In this document: positions 37,941 through 50,168 of the stretch, one piece after another
Numbering within the stretch: the stretch's first letter is position 1
Layout: the number at the start of each line of letters is the position of its first letter
NCBI GenBank assembly: GCA_003868215.1
Contig: QWDQ01000006.1
Location: 434,001 to 498,000, forward strand
Direction of reading: 5' to 3'
Length of the DNA: 64,000 nt
Source of the DNA: Pseudophaeomoniella oleicola
Taxonomy: Eukaryota > Ascomycota > Eurotiomycetes > Phaeomoniellales > Phaeomoniellaceae
Made by a program: the position numbers and the translations under genes
Notes under the pieces: model-generated
The model's database searches: none
What the model saw: only the letters and a program-made list of their open reading frames with translations
Told to the model about the DNA's origin: nothing

Positions 37941-40131
37941 ATGAGACAATCATCACCTTTGCTGTTCAGACGAGGCTCCTTGCTTCTTCAGTCAGTGAAG
38001 AGTTCAGCTGATCTGTCCAAGGCGCCCATCATAAAAATCGAATCGGGTACTTTCTACCGTCACCACCCAAATGCCGTTGAGCGGAGTGGTAATCCTCCTC
38101 TGTTCACAAATCTGACTTTTGATCTACCTTCTCAGCCGATCGAACATCGTTCGAGAATAGCCTCTGGCTCTGCGACGGAGATTGACGACCAACAACACTG
38201 GGCAGTCATCGGCACAGACAGCAGAACAACGCTACTAGAGATATTACGAGGAAGCTATTTGAGCATACCTCCTTCCGCAAGATCATATCCATATCTTTCC
38301 TCGGAAGCAATCTCCAAAAAGGATCCGGCACTGAGGGTTCCTAGCCGGGCCATCCAGTATGTCGGCTTTTCCGGAGATCGCGGACAAGGTAGCGGTGGTG
38401 TGAGGGGGGCCTATTTGAGTGCTCGATACGAAAGTCATCGAGAACAGACAGATTGGTCTGTGATGCAGTACCTGAGAGGAGAGACAGAGCTCAATCCAAC
38501 GGACAAATCACTCAAACATGTAAGATGGAATGAGGACTACCTGAACCAGGTGATCAAGGATCTACGGCTTGGAAAACTTGTTGATATGCCCGTTGCCAAC
38601 CTCAGTAATGGCCAAACACGGAGAGCTAGAATTGCAAAAGCTCTCCTCGAGCGGCCAGAAGTCTTGCTTCTTGATGAACCTTTCAGTAAATATAGACTGT
38701 TTTCTCCTGCTTCAGAGTTTCGGACTGACTCGTTCAGTGGGGCTTGACCCTCCTACATTGACTACCCTCTCACCTATACTCCGCGAGTTGGCGTACAAGT
38801 CCTCACCACGACTGGTTCTGTCTCTCAGGCCCCAAGATCCTGTCCCAGATTGGATTACACATCTCTTCATACTCGGCAATAATCATACAGTTGCCCTTCA
38901 AGGGAAGACCACCGACGTACTTACCCAGATATCGCACTGGGTTGATGGGCGAGACGTACCGCTGGCGAATGGCCAAAAGATTTCAGCTGACGAGATGACT
39001 GCAAAATATGGACCAGCGTTAACTGAAGTTGGTCGTGTCCTGAGGGAAATAGATTTCCAACCCTCAGCATCCACCATCGCCTCCTCTCCAGCTGAGATTA
39101 CCAATGAGACTTCGCAAGCAGCCACAGGACCTGTGTCTGAACCGCTTATCGAATTAAAGTCCGTCCGCGTAAATTACGGTCCCAAAACCGTCCTTGGGCG
39201 TGGTTCTCCCACCGGTCTCGATCTCACTATATCCCGAGGTACTCGTCTTTTGATACTGGGCCCGAACGGCTCAGGCAAGACGACCATCCTCTCCCTTCTT
39301 ACCTCGGACCACCCTCAGTCTTATGCTCTCCCAGTGTTCCACTTCGGCCGGGCCCGGCTCCCGGAGCTGGGAAAGCCTGGCATCTCACTCTTCGACATTC
39401 AAAACCGGATCGGGCATTCCTCCCCTGAGATTCATGCCTTTTTCCCGAGATTTGTCTCCATCCGTACTGTGCTCGAGAGCGCATGGGCTGAAACATTTGT
39501 GGCGAAACCTCGACTGACCGAAGATGCCATCAAAGACGTGGACGCGGTACTGCGATGGTTCGAGCCAGAGCTCAACCCCAACTATTCCTCTACCAACATA
39601 GAGGCTCCGCCGCCTTCTGGCACTACTTCAGATCTCTCTTGGGCATCTAACAAAGAAGACTACTCGTTCTCTTCCCTGGCTTTCCCTGCCCAACGACTCC
39701 TTCTCCTTCTCCGCGCTCTCATCAAAAAGCCCGACATCATAATCCTCGACGAAGCATTCTCCGGCCTCTCCCCCGCCGTCCGCGAAAAAGCCATCGCCTT
39801 CCTCGAAACCGGCTTCACCACCACCGTCCATCCTGGCCCCCACGGCAAGGGCTGGATACGCACATCAACAGAACAAACACCAGCTTCCTCCTCCTCCTCC
39901 CCTCCTCCGAGGTTCACCGGCCTATCCACGGACCAAGCCTTGATCGTCGTCAGCCACGTGCGCGAAGAGGTCCCGGGCTGCGTCAAGGAATGGATCCGAT
40001 TGCCGGGCGAGGAGGAGTTCGAAGCGGCGGAGCACGGTGCACCTGAGCCGCAGATTCGGAGAGGAAGGGAAGATGGTGAGGGAGGAGTCGCGCACAGCGA
40101 ACAGGGCTGGAGACGCATTTGGGGTTTGTGA
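37941..40131 (+). CDS. Soluble tandem-ABC ATPase (YDR061W/ModF-like), possibly mitochondrial
   Basis: Two exons, 37941-38685 and 38738-40131, giving 712 aa and joined so that LLLDEPF continues as MGLDPPTL. I start at the ATG of MRQSSPLLFRRGSLLLQSV, which resembles a mitochondrial presequence. There are no membrane segments. Two nucleotide-binding domains are present. NBD1 has a signature (LSNGQTRRARIAKALL) and Walker B (VLLLDEPF), but its Walker A is degenerate (GTDSRTTLLEIL). NBD2 has a perfect Walker A (GPNGSGKTT) and Walker B (IIILDEAF), but no recognisable LSGGQ (SSLAFPAQRLLLLL instead). This fits the little-studied fungal family of YDR061W. The function is unknown; a chaperone-like or RNA/ribosome role is speculation. 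Confidence 0.8.
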
Positions 40132-40664
40132 TACTATGTCTGTGTGGCTCGTGGTGTTTCGATAATTAGAGAAAACCGGACAAGGTCCGATACGCACGAA
40201 CGCATGGACTTCTAAGGAGAATAGGAAAAAGAAAGGAAGACACGGGTCGCAAAGGATATATTGTAAGATAAATGTATGTACCGATCTAGATAGATAGATA
40301 TACATATACACATAGTTTCTCTCAGATCGACAACAAACTTTACAAACAAATTATTTTGCATTACTTCGGTTGGCCGTATATATATAGATATCCTCTGATA
40401 CATACATAGATACCCCCCCCCCTCCCCAATCTCTCTCTCTCTCTCTAAATGAAAATAAAAAGGAAAGCTCGCTCTTAACTTGTTGAATGGCTGCTCATGA
40501 AGAAAGGACATGGGAGTAAGTGAATGAGTAGATTGCTTGAACGTTACATTGCCATTTAACTGAGTCGCTCGATGATTGGAAAAGAAAAGAGAAAAAAGCG
40601 ACAGAAAAATAAAATAAAAACAAACAGATTTCTTCAATGGAAAAAAAGACACAGAGAGCACACT
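40132..40664. other. Convergent 3' region between the ABC ATPase and EXO84
   Basis: 533 bp between two converging stop codons. It contains TAGA/TATA repeats near 40285-40395, a C8-9 run near 40413 and a TC run near 40431-40446. No gene is seen. Confidence 0.5.
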
Positions 40665-42845
40665 TCACCGTAGACCTAGACCGACAGGTCGACCGTCTCC
40701 GCCGCCGTCTTTCTGCGCCGTAACCGTCGCTACACCGCCGTCACCCTGATCCCTTAAGCCACGACCGACGACGTTCTTAAAGTCGAGCCCGACTTCGGCG
40801 AGCAGCGCCTCGTGTTCCTCGAGGATGCCGATGCAGGTGTTCCATACGTCGCCGCCTCGCTCGACGCTGCCTTGCATCTGGCGGACGAGGATGGCGTTCA
40901 GCTGTTCGAGGTGCTCTTTGGCCCACTTGATGGCGGCGGAGGTCATGAGGGAGGGGAAGCAGGCGGTGTAGGTTGTGATGGTGTTGCGGATCAGTGTGAA
41001 GTAGATGTATGTCAGGGAGAAGATGTAGGTGGGGAGATCCCCTGTGAAAAGGACTTGTCTTTCGAAGGACATTACGTTAGCTGGCCGGGACTGAATTCAA
41101 AGGGGGAAAAGAAGGCAATAGCATACCGAGCACGCTTGTTGATGACATTGGACCGGCATTGGAGATATGCTTCTCGAGCTCGATCTTCAAACCCGAGTTT
41201 CGTTAACCATGACGTCTTCTGTTTTGTTGCTTCCATAAATGCTGGGGTATCGACCATCGCCCGGATAAGAACTCCTGCTAACTTGCCAGCTCGCTCGTCG
41301 GTCTTTGCAAGAATGAGATCACGAGCAACGTTGTTGCCTTTGAGGCCTTTTGCTAACCGTCGAAGCTTCTCCACGCGTTCGACGGCATCGTCGAAACGTT
41401 GCAGCGCAATGTCGATGTCCAGATCATCGATTTGGCCTTCAACCCATCTTAGGTTTTGTTGCTTCCCATCGACATCAATTAGGACCTCTGGTTTCGCCTT
41501 TGACTGATTTATGCTGTCTACTATCTGCGTCGTTCGGGCCGTAGAGGAGTCTCTCGAGGCAAAGAGGTCCAACGCAGACTTCGGTGAGGTCTTGTCTGTC
41601 TCTGCTCGAGCAGATTTCCTTAAGTCTTCTACAGTCTTACGGAACGTAGTAAGAAGATCAACCTTTGCAGATTCGTCTCTTTGATCATGTCGGTACGTGT
41701 AAGTCTTTCCGCCGTATCGTACATTCACGGCAGTCCCGATGTTACGTTCGTCAATAATACCTTCTGCACCAGAGGCAGCAAGATTCGCTCCGAGGTCGAC
41801 GAGATCGATATCTAGCAGTGGCCAGCATTCTTCCGCCACCAATTTCGTCGGCGGCGGGCCTTTTTGTGGAGCATTTGGCTCTACTCGTTTTCGCTTTTTG
41901 GATGCGACGAGCAGATTATCGTTGAGAAGAACAATGTGAACAGGTCTTTTCGGTTTCCACGTCGCAGAATCTAGTTCAACCCAATGTCCAGTCTCGTATA
42001 CTATATGCCGCCCAGGTATTGCCGGCAAGAATTTCTGAGACTTCTCAACATTCTTCCATAACGTTTGCAACTGGATATTCCACATGTTCTCCAGGTTTGC
42101 GACAGAGCTCCTGTTTACATTTCGCCTTGCCCTCGCGTCGTCGAAAGTGGGCGATTTCATACCAGACAGCGTTGTGCTACCTGCTTGACCAAGGGCAATG
42201 GTAAGGTCCGACATTAACGATTTCAGTGTATTCATCTCGCCCTTTAGCTTCTCTGCCTCTTGACTAATCTTGATGAATTGAGTCCTGTTCTGGTAAACAT
42301 TCTGTTGCAGGTCTGCTGAGGTGCGATTCCTCAATTTCTGCAGTTTATTTTGATATCCCTGGATGTCCTGTTCAGAAGCATTCGCAAGGATACTTGAGAC
42401 ATCTAAGCGGTCGGTCAGCGCCAAATACCATCGGTTTTGGTCAAACTTTACATTGCTCAGGTTGCAGGCTCGGATCTTTGAGCGCATTGGGATCTACCTC
42501 GATTGGCCCCGAGGTACCAGCGGTCCCAGGTCTCCTAGGAGACTGTCCTCTTCCATTCGCATATTGCTGCGGGATCTTAGGGATACCAGGCACAGGAGGC
42601 GCTCCGGCGCTGAAGTCAGGTAACTGATTGAATCTTGTAGAGTACCGCCGTTTGACAAGATCAGCAGTTGCGTCCGATTGTTGACCTTTCTCACGGGGTA
42701 CAGGAAGCAGATTCCCGCTGCCTCCAGGGGGGCCTTGTTTCGTAGGGAAGGGTCCTGAGATCTGTGTCGGTGCACTGATTTGTGGTCGGACTTGTTGTTT
42801 TTTGGTACCCTTCTTACGAAGAGTCAATCCACGTCCGTCACTCAT
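40665..42845 (-). CDS. EXO84: Exocyst complex subunit EXO84
   Basis: Three exons: 42845-42452, 42402-41127 and 41058-40665, giving 687 aa, typical for fungi. The basic, proline-rich N-terminus leads into the conserved coiled coil: EQYVSSILANASEQDI then DLQQNVYQNRTQFIKISQEAEKLKGEM. A PH-like domain follows (IVYETGHWVELDSATWKPKR...VHIVLLNDNLLVASKKRKR), then the helical exocyst repeat region (IDIALQRFDDAVERVEKL, YIFSLTYIYFTLIRNTI, IKWAKEHLEQLN). EXO84 is one of eight subunits tethering secretory vesicles to the plasma membrane at growing tips. Both introns join in phase with family-conserved sequence. It shares a 349-bp divergent promoter with TOM20. Confidence 0.93.
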
Positions 42846-43194
42846 AGTGGCATTGAATAATGTTTGTGTGGTGGTTCCTCATCTGTACTGTTCAACAGTA
42901 GTGAGACGTGTCTGTTAGGAGCTGTTAGGAGCTGTTAGGTCATCGGTTAAGGACTGTAGACTGGTGGAACAGCATCGTGTCGCGGAGGACGGATCTCTCC
43001 GTCACGTACCTCCGATAGACCCTGTGAAATTTCCTGCTTCAATCTTGACATACTGCAACAGAACACCAACAGAACAACGCTTCCATCTAGCATTCGTGGA
43101 GCGCCAAAAGGACCATAACTTCATTGAAGAATACCGTCGTGGTCAATCCGTCAACTTTTCTTTTCTGGATTTAGCAGCAATTCACAGTCACAAC
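42846..43194. promoter_or_regulatory. EXO84/TOM20 divergent promoter
   Basis: 349 bp between start codons. It contains three tandem copies of a 10-mer (GCTGTTAGGA-like) at 42911-42940. Functional meaning unknown. Confidence 0.4.
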
Positions 43195-43837
43195 ATGAAG
43201 ACATCTACCATTGTCACAGCGTCGGTTGGAACGGTTATCACTGGCTTCCTCGGTACGTATTGTTTTCGGTCGCTTTTCTTTTCGATATGCAATCGCGTAC
43301 TCTCTTGACATGCGCCTAATATTCTATAGCTTATGCTGTATATTTCGATTACAAAAGACGCAATGACGCTGGATTCCGCAGAGCCTTGAAGAAAGAATCG
43401 AAAAGGCAAGCTCGAGCGGCCAAGGAAGAAAAGGAAGCACAAGGCAAGCAGCAAGAGGTTGCTATCAAGCAAGCCGTGGATGATGCAAAGGATGCAGGCT
43501 TCCCACAATCATTAGAAGAAAAGGAGGCATACTTTATGGAGGAGGTTGCGCAAGGTGAAGCTATGGCACAAGAAGGTATGAAGCCATGAAATTTGCTTCG
43601 ACATCGATGGATGACTGATGTATTACAGGATCGGATCCAATTGGCTCGGCGCTCTGCTTCTACAAGGCGCTCAAAGTTTACCCACAGCCAAAAGACCTCA
43701 TCAACATCTACGACAAAACTGTGCCCAAAGAAATCCTCGAGATCCTTGCGCTCATGGTCGCTCACGATCAAGATATGAAACTTGGTGCGTCATTTACTGG
43801 AGGAGACAACGGGTCTGACAGTGGTCACGTCGAATAA
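43195..43837 (+). CDS. TOM20: TOM20 mitochondrial import receptor subunit
   Basis: Three exons, 43195-43252, 43330-43575 and 43629-43837, giving 170 aa. It has a short N-terminal membrane anchor ([26 protein letters not shown]) followed by a charged linker rich in K, E and A. The TPR-like receptor domain reads [38 protein letters not shown]. The tail is short and acidic. TOM20 sits in the outer mitochondrial membrane facing the cytosol and binds the hydrophobic face of presequences before passing them to TOM22 and TOM40. Length and order match fungal TOM20. Confidence 0.93.
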
Positions 43838-44338
43838 AAGCATTGAGCCTTCAGCACTGACAGGCGAGGGTGAAATGGGCTTTGGCGCCCCCTGTTTCTT
43901 TTGCTTCCGCTTTTGTACACCATTGTATATTGTACAGCATTTTGTTGGGACGAAGCGTTTTCACATGTATGAAGGCTTCGAAATGACTTGGAGCTGTCGC
44001 TTTGCCTTCTAGTAGGCGTTCAGGGAAGCTGCGACCTGATCTATTGATGCGCGTACCAGGATAATAGAACTCATGAAACAGATCATGCTTCCATACACAA
44101 AAGCTCCTGCCCTTGGCGACAAGAAACCTTCCAAGCACTGCATTGCACGTAATACTCGTGGCGTCCATGGCGGCCCGCTCATGAGTCTGTGTTGCATCGT
44201 AAATCCTGGTTGACGACGCCGTTGACATATCGTATTCCGTCTACGAATATATTGTTTCCTCTGTTTGCAAGACCAGACAGTCCATAATCATCATCAACAA
44301 CCTGTCTTTACTCGGTATAATGAAACGGCCAGCATCCA

Positions 44339-44605
44339 TTACTTCAAATTTCCGACGTCAGAGCCAAGTCTTCCTGATGATGAAGATCTTTGTCTCGAGG
44401 AAACAGGAGGCTGAGGATCTGACAGTGTTGGTAATATCCTTTGATTAGTAGTTCTCGGCAGCGCGTTGGATCGGCCTTGAAACTGAATTAGCGGTCCGTA
44501 TTGAACATAGCGCATTGACCATTGACCATTGGCCTGCCGCAGCTGCTCGAAACACTCCCATTTGTGCCGAAACGCCCTTTTCTTTATCTTGTCCTTCGCC
44601 CGCAT
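44339..44605 (-). CDS. Small hypothetical protein (uncertain)
   Basis: An 88-codon ORF from the first in-frame ATG (MRAKDKIKKRAFRHKW...), rich in K and R at the start and S and R at the end. The same frame stays open upstream to about 44725, so a missing upstream exon is possible. No family is recognised. It lies between TOM20 and the GH72 gene and would share the latter's promoter. A second open minus frame at 44228-43851 reads less like protein and I do not call it. Confidence 0.3.
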   Translation of the reverse strand: MRAKDKIKKRAFRHKWECFEQLRQANGQWSMRYVQYGPLIQFQGRSNALPRTTNQRILPTLSDPQPPVSSRQRSSSSGRLGSDVGNLK

Positions 44606-44836
44606 CTTGGTTTCGACTGCTGCGAAGTTCTTTTTCACTTCTTCAATCACTGTTTGCTTTCTATTCCAGGGCTGTTCACCCTTTAATACCTTGTTGGAAG
44701 TGCATTTGCAACTTCATCCACTCGCTTACCATTGCTGGTTAGACATTTCGCTCGCTACACGCTTTCATACCCCTTACAGCAACCCCCCCTCGGCCCACAT
44801 TCTTACGCAAACAGCAACGTGTAGGCGTGCGCAAAC

Positions 44837-46445
44837 ATGGTACGGGTAAGCATGCAAACCCTAAGGTATGCGCACAATGGGACGCAGACTGACTCTTGTC
44901 TGTAGCTTTCATTGTCCAGCCTTGCGCTGGTAGCTACACTACTCTATCCTGTGGTCTCAGCTGTCCAGTCCGTAAGGGTTTCTGGCTCCAATTTTGTCAC
45001 CAATTCAACGGGGAATCGTGTTATGATCGTTGGGGTTGAGTAAGATCCACTGCAGAGCCGTATTCCCAGGCCTGACGACTGACTTCTATAGCTATCAACC
45101 TGGTGGTTCTTCTGGATTCGATCCTGCCTCTGGCATAGATCCCTTGAGCAATGCTACTGTGTGTCTTCGGGATGCGACATTGATGCAACGCCTTGGTGTG
45201 AATACCATCCGTGTTTACAACCTTGATCCGGACCTGAACCACGATGCATGTGCTGCGATATTCAACGCCGCCGGTATCTACATGATCTTGGATGTCAACA
45301 GCCCCCTCGAAAACGGGTCTATCAACCGTGCAGCACCATGGGAATCGTATAATGTCGAATACCTCACTCGAATCTTTCAGGTCGTCGAGAACTTTGCCCC
45401 ATATCCGAACACCCTTGGTTTCTTTGCCGGAAACGAGGTTATCAATGAAGACAGTGTTGAGCAAGTACCAAACTACTTGCGTGCCGTGACTCGGGACCTG
45501 AAGGATTACATCTCTAATCATGTAGGCCGAGAAATCGGTGTCGGGTACTCTGCGGCGGATGTTCGTGGTGTTCTCTCAGATACGTGGAACTATCTTGGCT
45601 GTGAACTATCCAACTCCACCTCCTCCAAGATTGACTTCTTCGGCTTGAACTCGTACTCGTGGTGTGGTGACAGTTCTTACACGACTTCCGGTTATGATGT
45701 TCTTGTTGAACAGTTCTCCAATACGACCATTCCAGTTTTCTTTTCGGAATACGGTTGCAATCTCGTTCAACCTCGAGGATTTACTGAAGTTCCGGTCCTT
45801 TACGGGGAACAAATGTCGGTCTTGTCTGGTGGATTGGTCTACGAATACAGTCAGGAGGTTTCCAACTACGGTCTGGTTGTCTTGAACGACAACGATACCG
45901 TCACTCTTCGACAGGATTACGCCAATCTGCAGAGACAATATTCGAGCTTGAACCTTACTCTGTTGACAGATGCCAATTCTACTGCAACATCTCTCACTGC
46001 ACCTAGCTGCGACCCATCATTGATCACTAGTGGTGAATTCACAACCGATTTCTCAGTTCCAGCCCGTCCATCGGGTGCGGCAGACCTGATCTCCAACGGT
46101 ATCTCCAACCCGAGGCGAGGCCAGGTCGTGAGCGTCAGCAACTTCAACGTTCGCGAAACAGTTTACAACGCTGACGGAAGTGAATTAACTGGGTTAAGTC
46201 TTACCCAGCTGTCCGATGACCAGAGCAATGCTCCGGGATCGAACGACAGCGGTACCTCCAGCGGTTCCCCCAGCGGCACCTCCGCATCTGCATCTGCATC
46301 CGCTTCCGGATCTGCCTCCGGAAGTGCATCGGCAACAGGTAGCTCTGCCTCCGCGACAAGCAGTGCAGGAGCTGCATCTTCTGTTGGCGTCGCCGGAAGT
46401 GGTATCGCACTTCTGGCTGGTGCTGTTGGAATATTGATGCTTTAG
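44837..46445 (+). CDS. GPI-anchored beta-1,3-glucanosyltransferase (GH72, GEL/GAS family)
   Basis: Three exons: 44837-44845, 44906-45039 and 45092-46445, giving 498 aa. The first exon is nine bases and encodes only MVR. Exon 2 completes a signal peptide (LSLSSLALVATLLYPVVSA). The catalytic domain has VSGSNFV, VDYQPGGSSGFDP, the acid/base glutamate in FFAGNEVIN and the nucleophile glutamate in FFSEYGC. There is no cysteine-rich CBM43 (X8) module after the catalytic domain. The C-terminus is a serine/alanine/glycine-rich stalk ending in a hydrophobic tail, as for GPI attachment. The enzyme cuts and rejoins beta-1,3-glucan chains in the cell wall, making it a GEL1/GAS3-5-type member without the carbohydrate module. 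Confidence 0.93.
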
Positions 46446-49400
46446 ACGGGACAATGCAAAATGGTGGAATGTATGACCATGAAAGCAATGTCTCATACAG
46501 GTGGTACACATGGTCGCAAACACTAGATTAGATCTGCGTGTTTCTTCGGAGATCTCGAGCATTCTCCTTGCCTTTCAACTGTTCATATTTCAATCCCCCA
46601 TAGCAGACTTTGGTACATAATAAGGAGAAAAAGGCCTGGCGCTTTTTTCGTCTTGTAGTACAGGTCTGGCAAGCTCGGATTGGGTATTTTATTTGTTTAA
46701 TATATAGATAGGTATTCTCCAATCTAGAATCAGTTTTGCTCATGTTTGCCATTTGAGTTGTGCGTTATGCCTTGTTCTTGTGATTGCGGACATGGGAAGT
46801 AGTGCCATACCATACTAGAGGGCTTGTAGTACTGTGGTTGCCATTAATTACCTACATTTGATATTACTGTAAATTCCGATTCAGCAAAATCTTGAGCGAC
46901 TAGAATATATTTCTCATCGCCCCAAATTAACCTCGGCTGTCATGGTCCCAAACTTAGGAGATCCGCTCCTAACATCTTCTGCCACTTATTTCTGTTTGCC
47001 TTTACGGGTTAACACCTTTGTTCAAGGTGCCTCATTCGAAACTGAGGGTCGTCTATTTGTACTCGTGCTGGGAACACACGACTGCTACAAGGCGTTAAGC
47101 AATGGAAGATACCTGTCTCGAGGAAAGATAATTTCGCAGAGCGACTTCCACCCTGAGTTGGCGGCGTGAGAATACATCGGTGCGAGGGTTTGGTGGTTGA
47201 GATGTTGTCTTACGGGGCGGATCGACTTTTTTGCTGTTTTGACTAGAAAGTACTTGTGTAGTTTTTTGAATTTCTTTTGTATGTTCTCTCTCACTTTGTG
47301 TGCACGTGGGGATGGTGGGGTGCATCACGACTAACTACAGCTGGCTCAAATGAATCATTTTCTAACTTCCCTCTCTTCATTACCTATTGATATTGTGTAT
47401 AGATGTAGGTAGCATTGTCCTATTGCGAAGTGATGTTTCTATTCTCACGCAAGTAGTCAAGGAGCCAGAATGCCATTCTTAACGAGCAACAGCAAAAGCT
47501 GGCTGGTGCTCTTTCTATCTACATGTAACCTTCCCCCCGTCCGGAAAATACGGCAGGAACTTGGGTAGAGAATATCATAAGATTGGAAGAAAGAGTTGGG
47601 GCGGGCAAAATTCGAATGGCACTTTTTATGAATACGAATGGAGGTGTCACTTCTCTCCTATCACAAGTCCTTGATATCCCTGATTTCTGAGCCAGTAATT
47701 TCTCTGTTGGGTGACTACTATCTTTATGTGCCCCCTGGAGGGTGCAGTATACAGTACCTATGGAAGAACGGTATTGGCCCTTTGACAGATAAGGCGCATC
47801 TAGGTAGGTTTAACCTACCTCTACTGTGCATCTATATGCAGTCTGTTACCCAAATACCCGCAGCCCAAGTTTCAGAGGGCGTGGTACGCTGACTGCCTAG
47901 AGGCTGTCCACGTATCCAAGAACCCCCCTGATTGCTCGCACGAAAGGATGATTGTTGATTTTGTACCTGAGACATGTGAGGTACACACATCTGCTCGGTC
48001 TCCTGGTCTTTCGGGTGCTCGGACGAATGGAGTCCGAAGGAAGAGGATAACTGGAAGAGTTCTTCGAGATGGAATGGCAATTGAGAGAGAGAGGCACACA
48101 CACATGGTCAGCCAATATCCTACAACCACCGGGTCATCTAATGCGGTTTAAGTGCACAAGGATGTTTTTTGGTATTGGGATGCTTCAACAAGCCATCACA
48201 TAGTACGATAGGTTATGACGTGTTGGTACCTTTATCTTTGTTGGGATTTTGATACTGTACCATAGTACATAGTACGCAATACGGGAAAACTGCGTCAAAG
48301 ATCGATTCAAAGCCGCCGCTGCGGCGTTGTGTCCGTAAGGCACACCAACTACTGTGCGACGACGTACGTTGTACTGCATAGTAGGGGCTATGTCTGCCAG
48401 TCACGAGCAAAAAGGTCATCAATAGTGGCGATCTGGCCGGGTACGAGGATCGGCGACCTGCCTCCTTGCTCAATAACTCGAGGAGATGGATTTGGTTGGA
48501 TATGGATCATGTCTTTTCGGCGGGTATATCTACCTAGGTACCTTATCGATGCTGTTACCACCTCGGGAGGAGGTGCTTGCTTACTGTGTGGTTTGGAGAC
48601 CTCTTCGGACATATGGAAAGCAAGACTTCACACAGCCAATCACTGCGAAGATTCGGCATTACTAATCGCACTGTGTCTTCTACGCACCTACTACGTAGTA
48701 AGTATAATTGAATTGCTGGGAAAGAAAGTGATATCCGAATATCCGGCCGGAGATTTGTGGTATCGCAGTATGGAGATGGGAAGTTATCATACTACGTAGT
48801 AGTCAAGCACCCACTCTTCCTTCTGCGGCCCCATGGAGAAGTGAACGGCTTAGTAGGTTTCAATCGGTCAATTGATACGGCTCCTACAGCGTCGCGGTTC
48901 AGGGGACGGCAGTTGCTCAGCAGGCGTGATATGTCAAGTGCCGTTAGGGGGGTTTGGGGGGTGTTACTAGGGATGTATGTACATAGTAAAAAGGACACGA
49001 GTTGTGTGCTCATGATTCATGGTGCATCTTCATTGACTATATCGGGCCAAGATTGATATTCATGGGGTTTGACTCCAATGGGAAGTGGTTACGTATCATT
49101 AGTCTAGGCATTCGTAGTAATTAGATGTTAGGGGCCGCTGTGGTTTGTTGATGAGACTCGAAGATTACCTTGCATAGCGGCCTGGAGATCCATTGACCCC
49201 GCCAATGATGCCATAACGCGGCCCTTCGGAAGCTTCGCCCCCTCCATCGAGGCATGTTTGACTTCCACTATCCCACTGATTCAGTACCCCGCCAATTCTA
49301 CCCGTCCTCGCCGTACAATAGAGATAGCTAAGGTACCTCTGGAAGGTAACTGAAGAACCACTCAGTAATTAAGTGCAGTACAGATATATGCAGCAGGGCA

Positions 49401-50168
49401 GATACCCTACAAAGTACCAGGTATATATTCACATCTCGATAATGATTCATCGAATTGCTAAAGGTACTAGGTAGGCAACCTGCTTTATTGCTCATGCGTA
49501 CTACGTAAGATATCTACGCCACTATCCCGCAGGGATTCTCAATGACTGCAGGTGTTTTACTGCATCTCAATCGAGGGGGTGAAAGTTCCGTACAAGAACA
49601 GTACAGTATTCCGTACAGCTGGACACCTGGGCAGTCGATACCTACCTAGCCTCTTGCTTCCCCTTCTACCCACTTGGTTATAACTACTACGTAGTAAGCG
49701 TTAGACATTGTCAGGTAGACTGATGCGCGCGTACAGCTGGAGAATACAAATTTAGCTCGAACCATTCAAAACAGCCATCGCCTATCCGCATGTGTGGAGT
49801 ACAGCGTTGTGTTTGATACGTAGTGCGGACTGGGGAAAGCTGGAGGACAACCTCCACTAGTTACCGTATTGTGACATACTACCTTACGTAGTACTGCCTC
49901 GCTGCCTCGCTGCGTAGTGTCGTGCCCCCTCGAGCCCCATCCTTTCACCCTCGGCTCTCTATGCAATATCCTCCCGATCTGCCACCCTCCCTCGTCCCTC
50001 CTCCATTTCATCATAAAAGCTCCATACTGTTGGAAACCCTTTTATTCCCTCCTCGCCTTTCTTCCTCCTCTTATACCGTCACTCCCCTCCTTTGGCACAT
50101 CAGATTCTTTTCATTTTTGATTTGAGTACTAACTTGATACCTCTTACACATTATCACTCATCATCGTC
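46446..50168. other. 3.7-kb repeat-rich intergenic region, no convincing gene
   Basis: No family or exon chain is seen. A 74-codon minus-strand ORF with an ATG at 48612 (to 48388) reads somewhat like protein (MSEEVSKPHSKQAPPPEVV...), but the opposite strand is also open over it, so I leave it uncalled. The region is rich in TAGGTACC words and carries three exact copies of the palindrome TACTACGTAGTA at 48689-48700, 48790-48801 and 49685-49696, plus partial copies near 49498 and 49887. The last ~250 bp are C/T-rich and look like the aldehyde dehydrogenase core promoter. Confidence 0.5.

Noticed and set aside
45021-45938. Antisense ORFs over the GH72 gene
   Set aside because: They are shadows of a strongly supported coding exon with intact catalytic motifs on the other strand.
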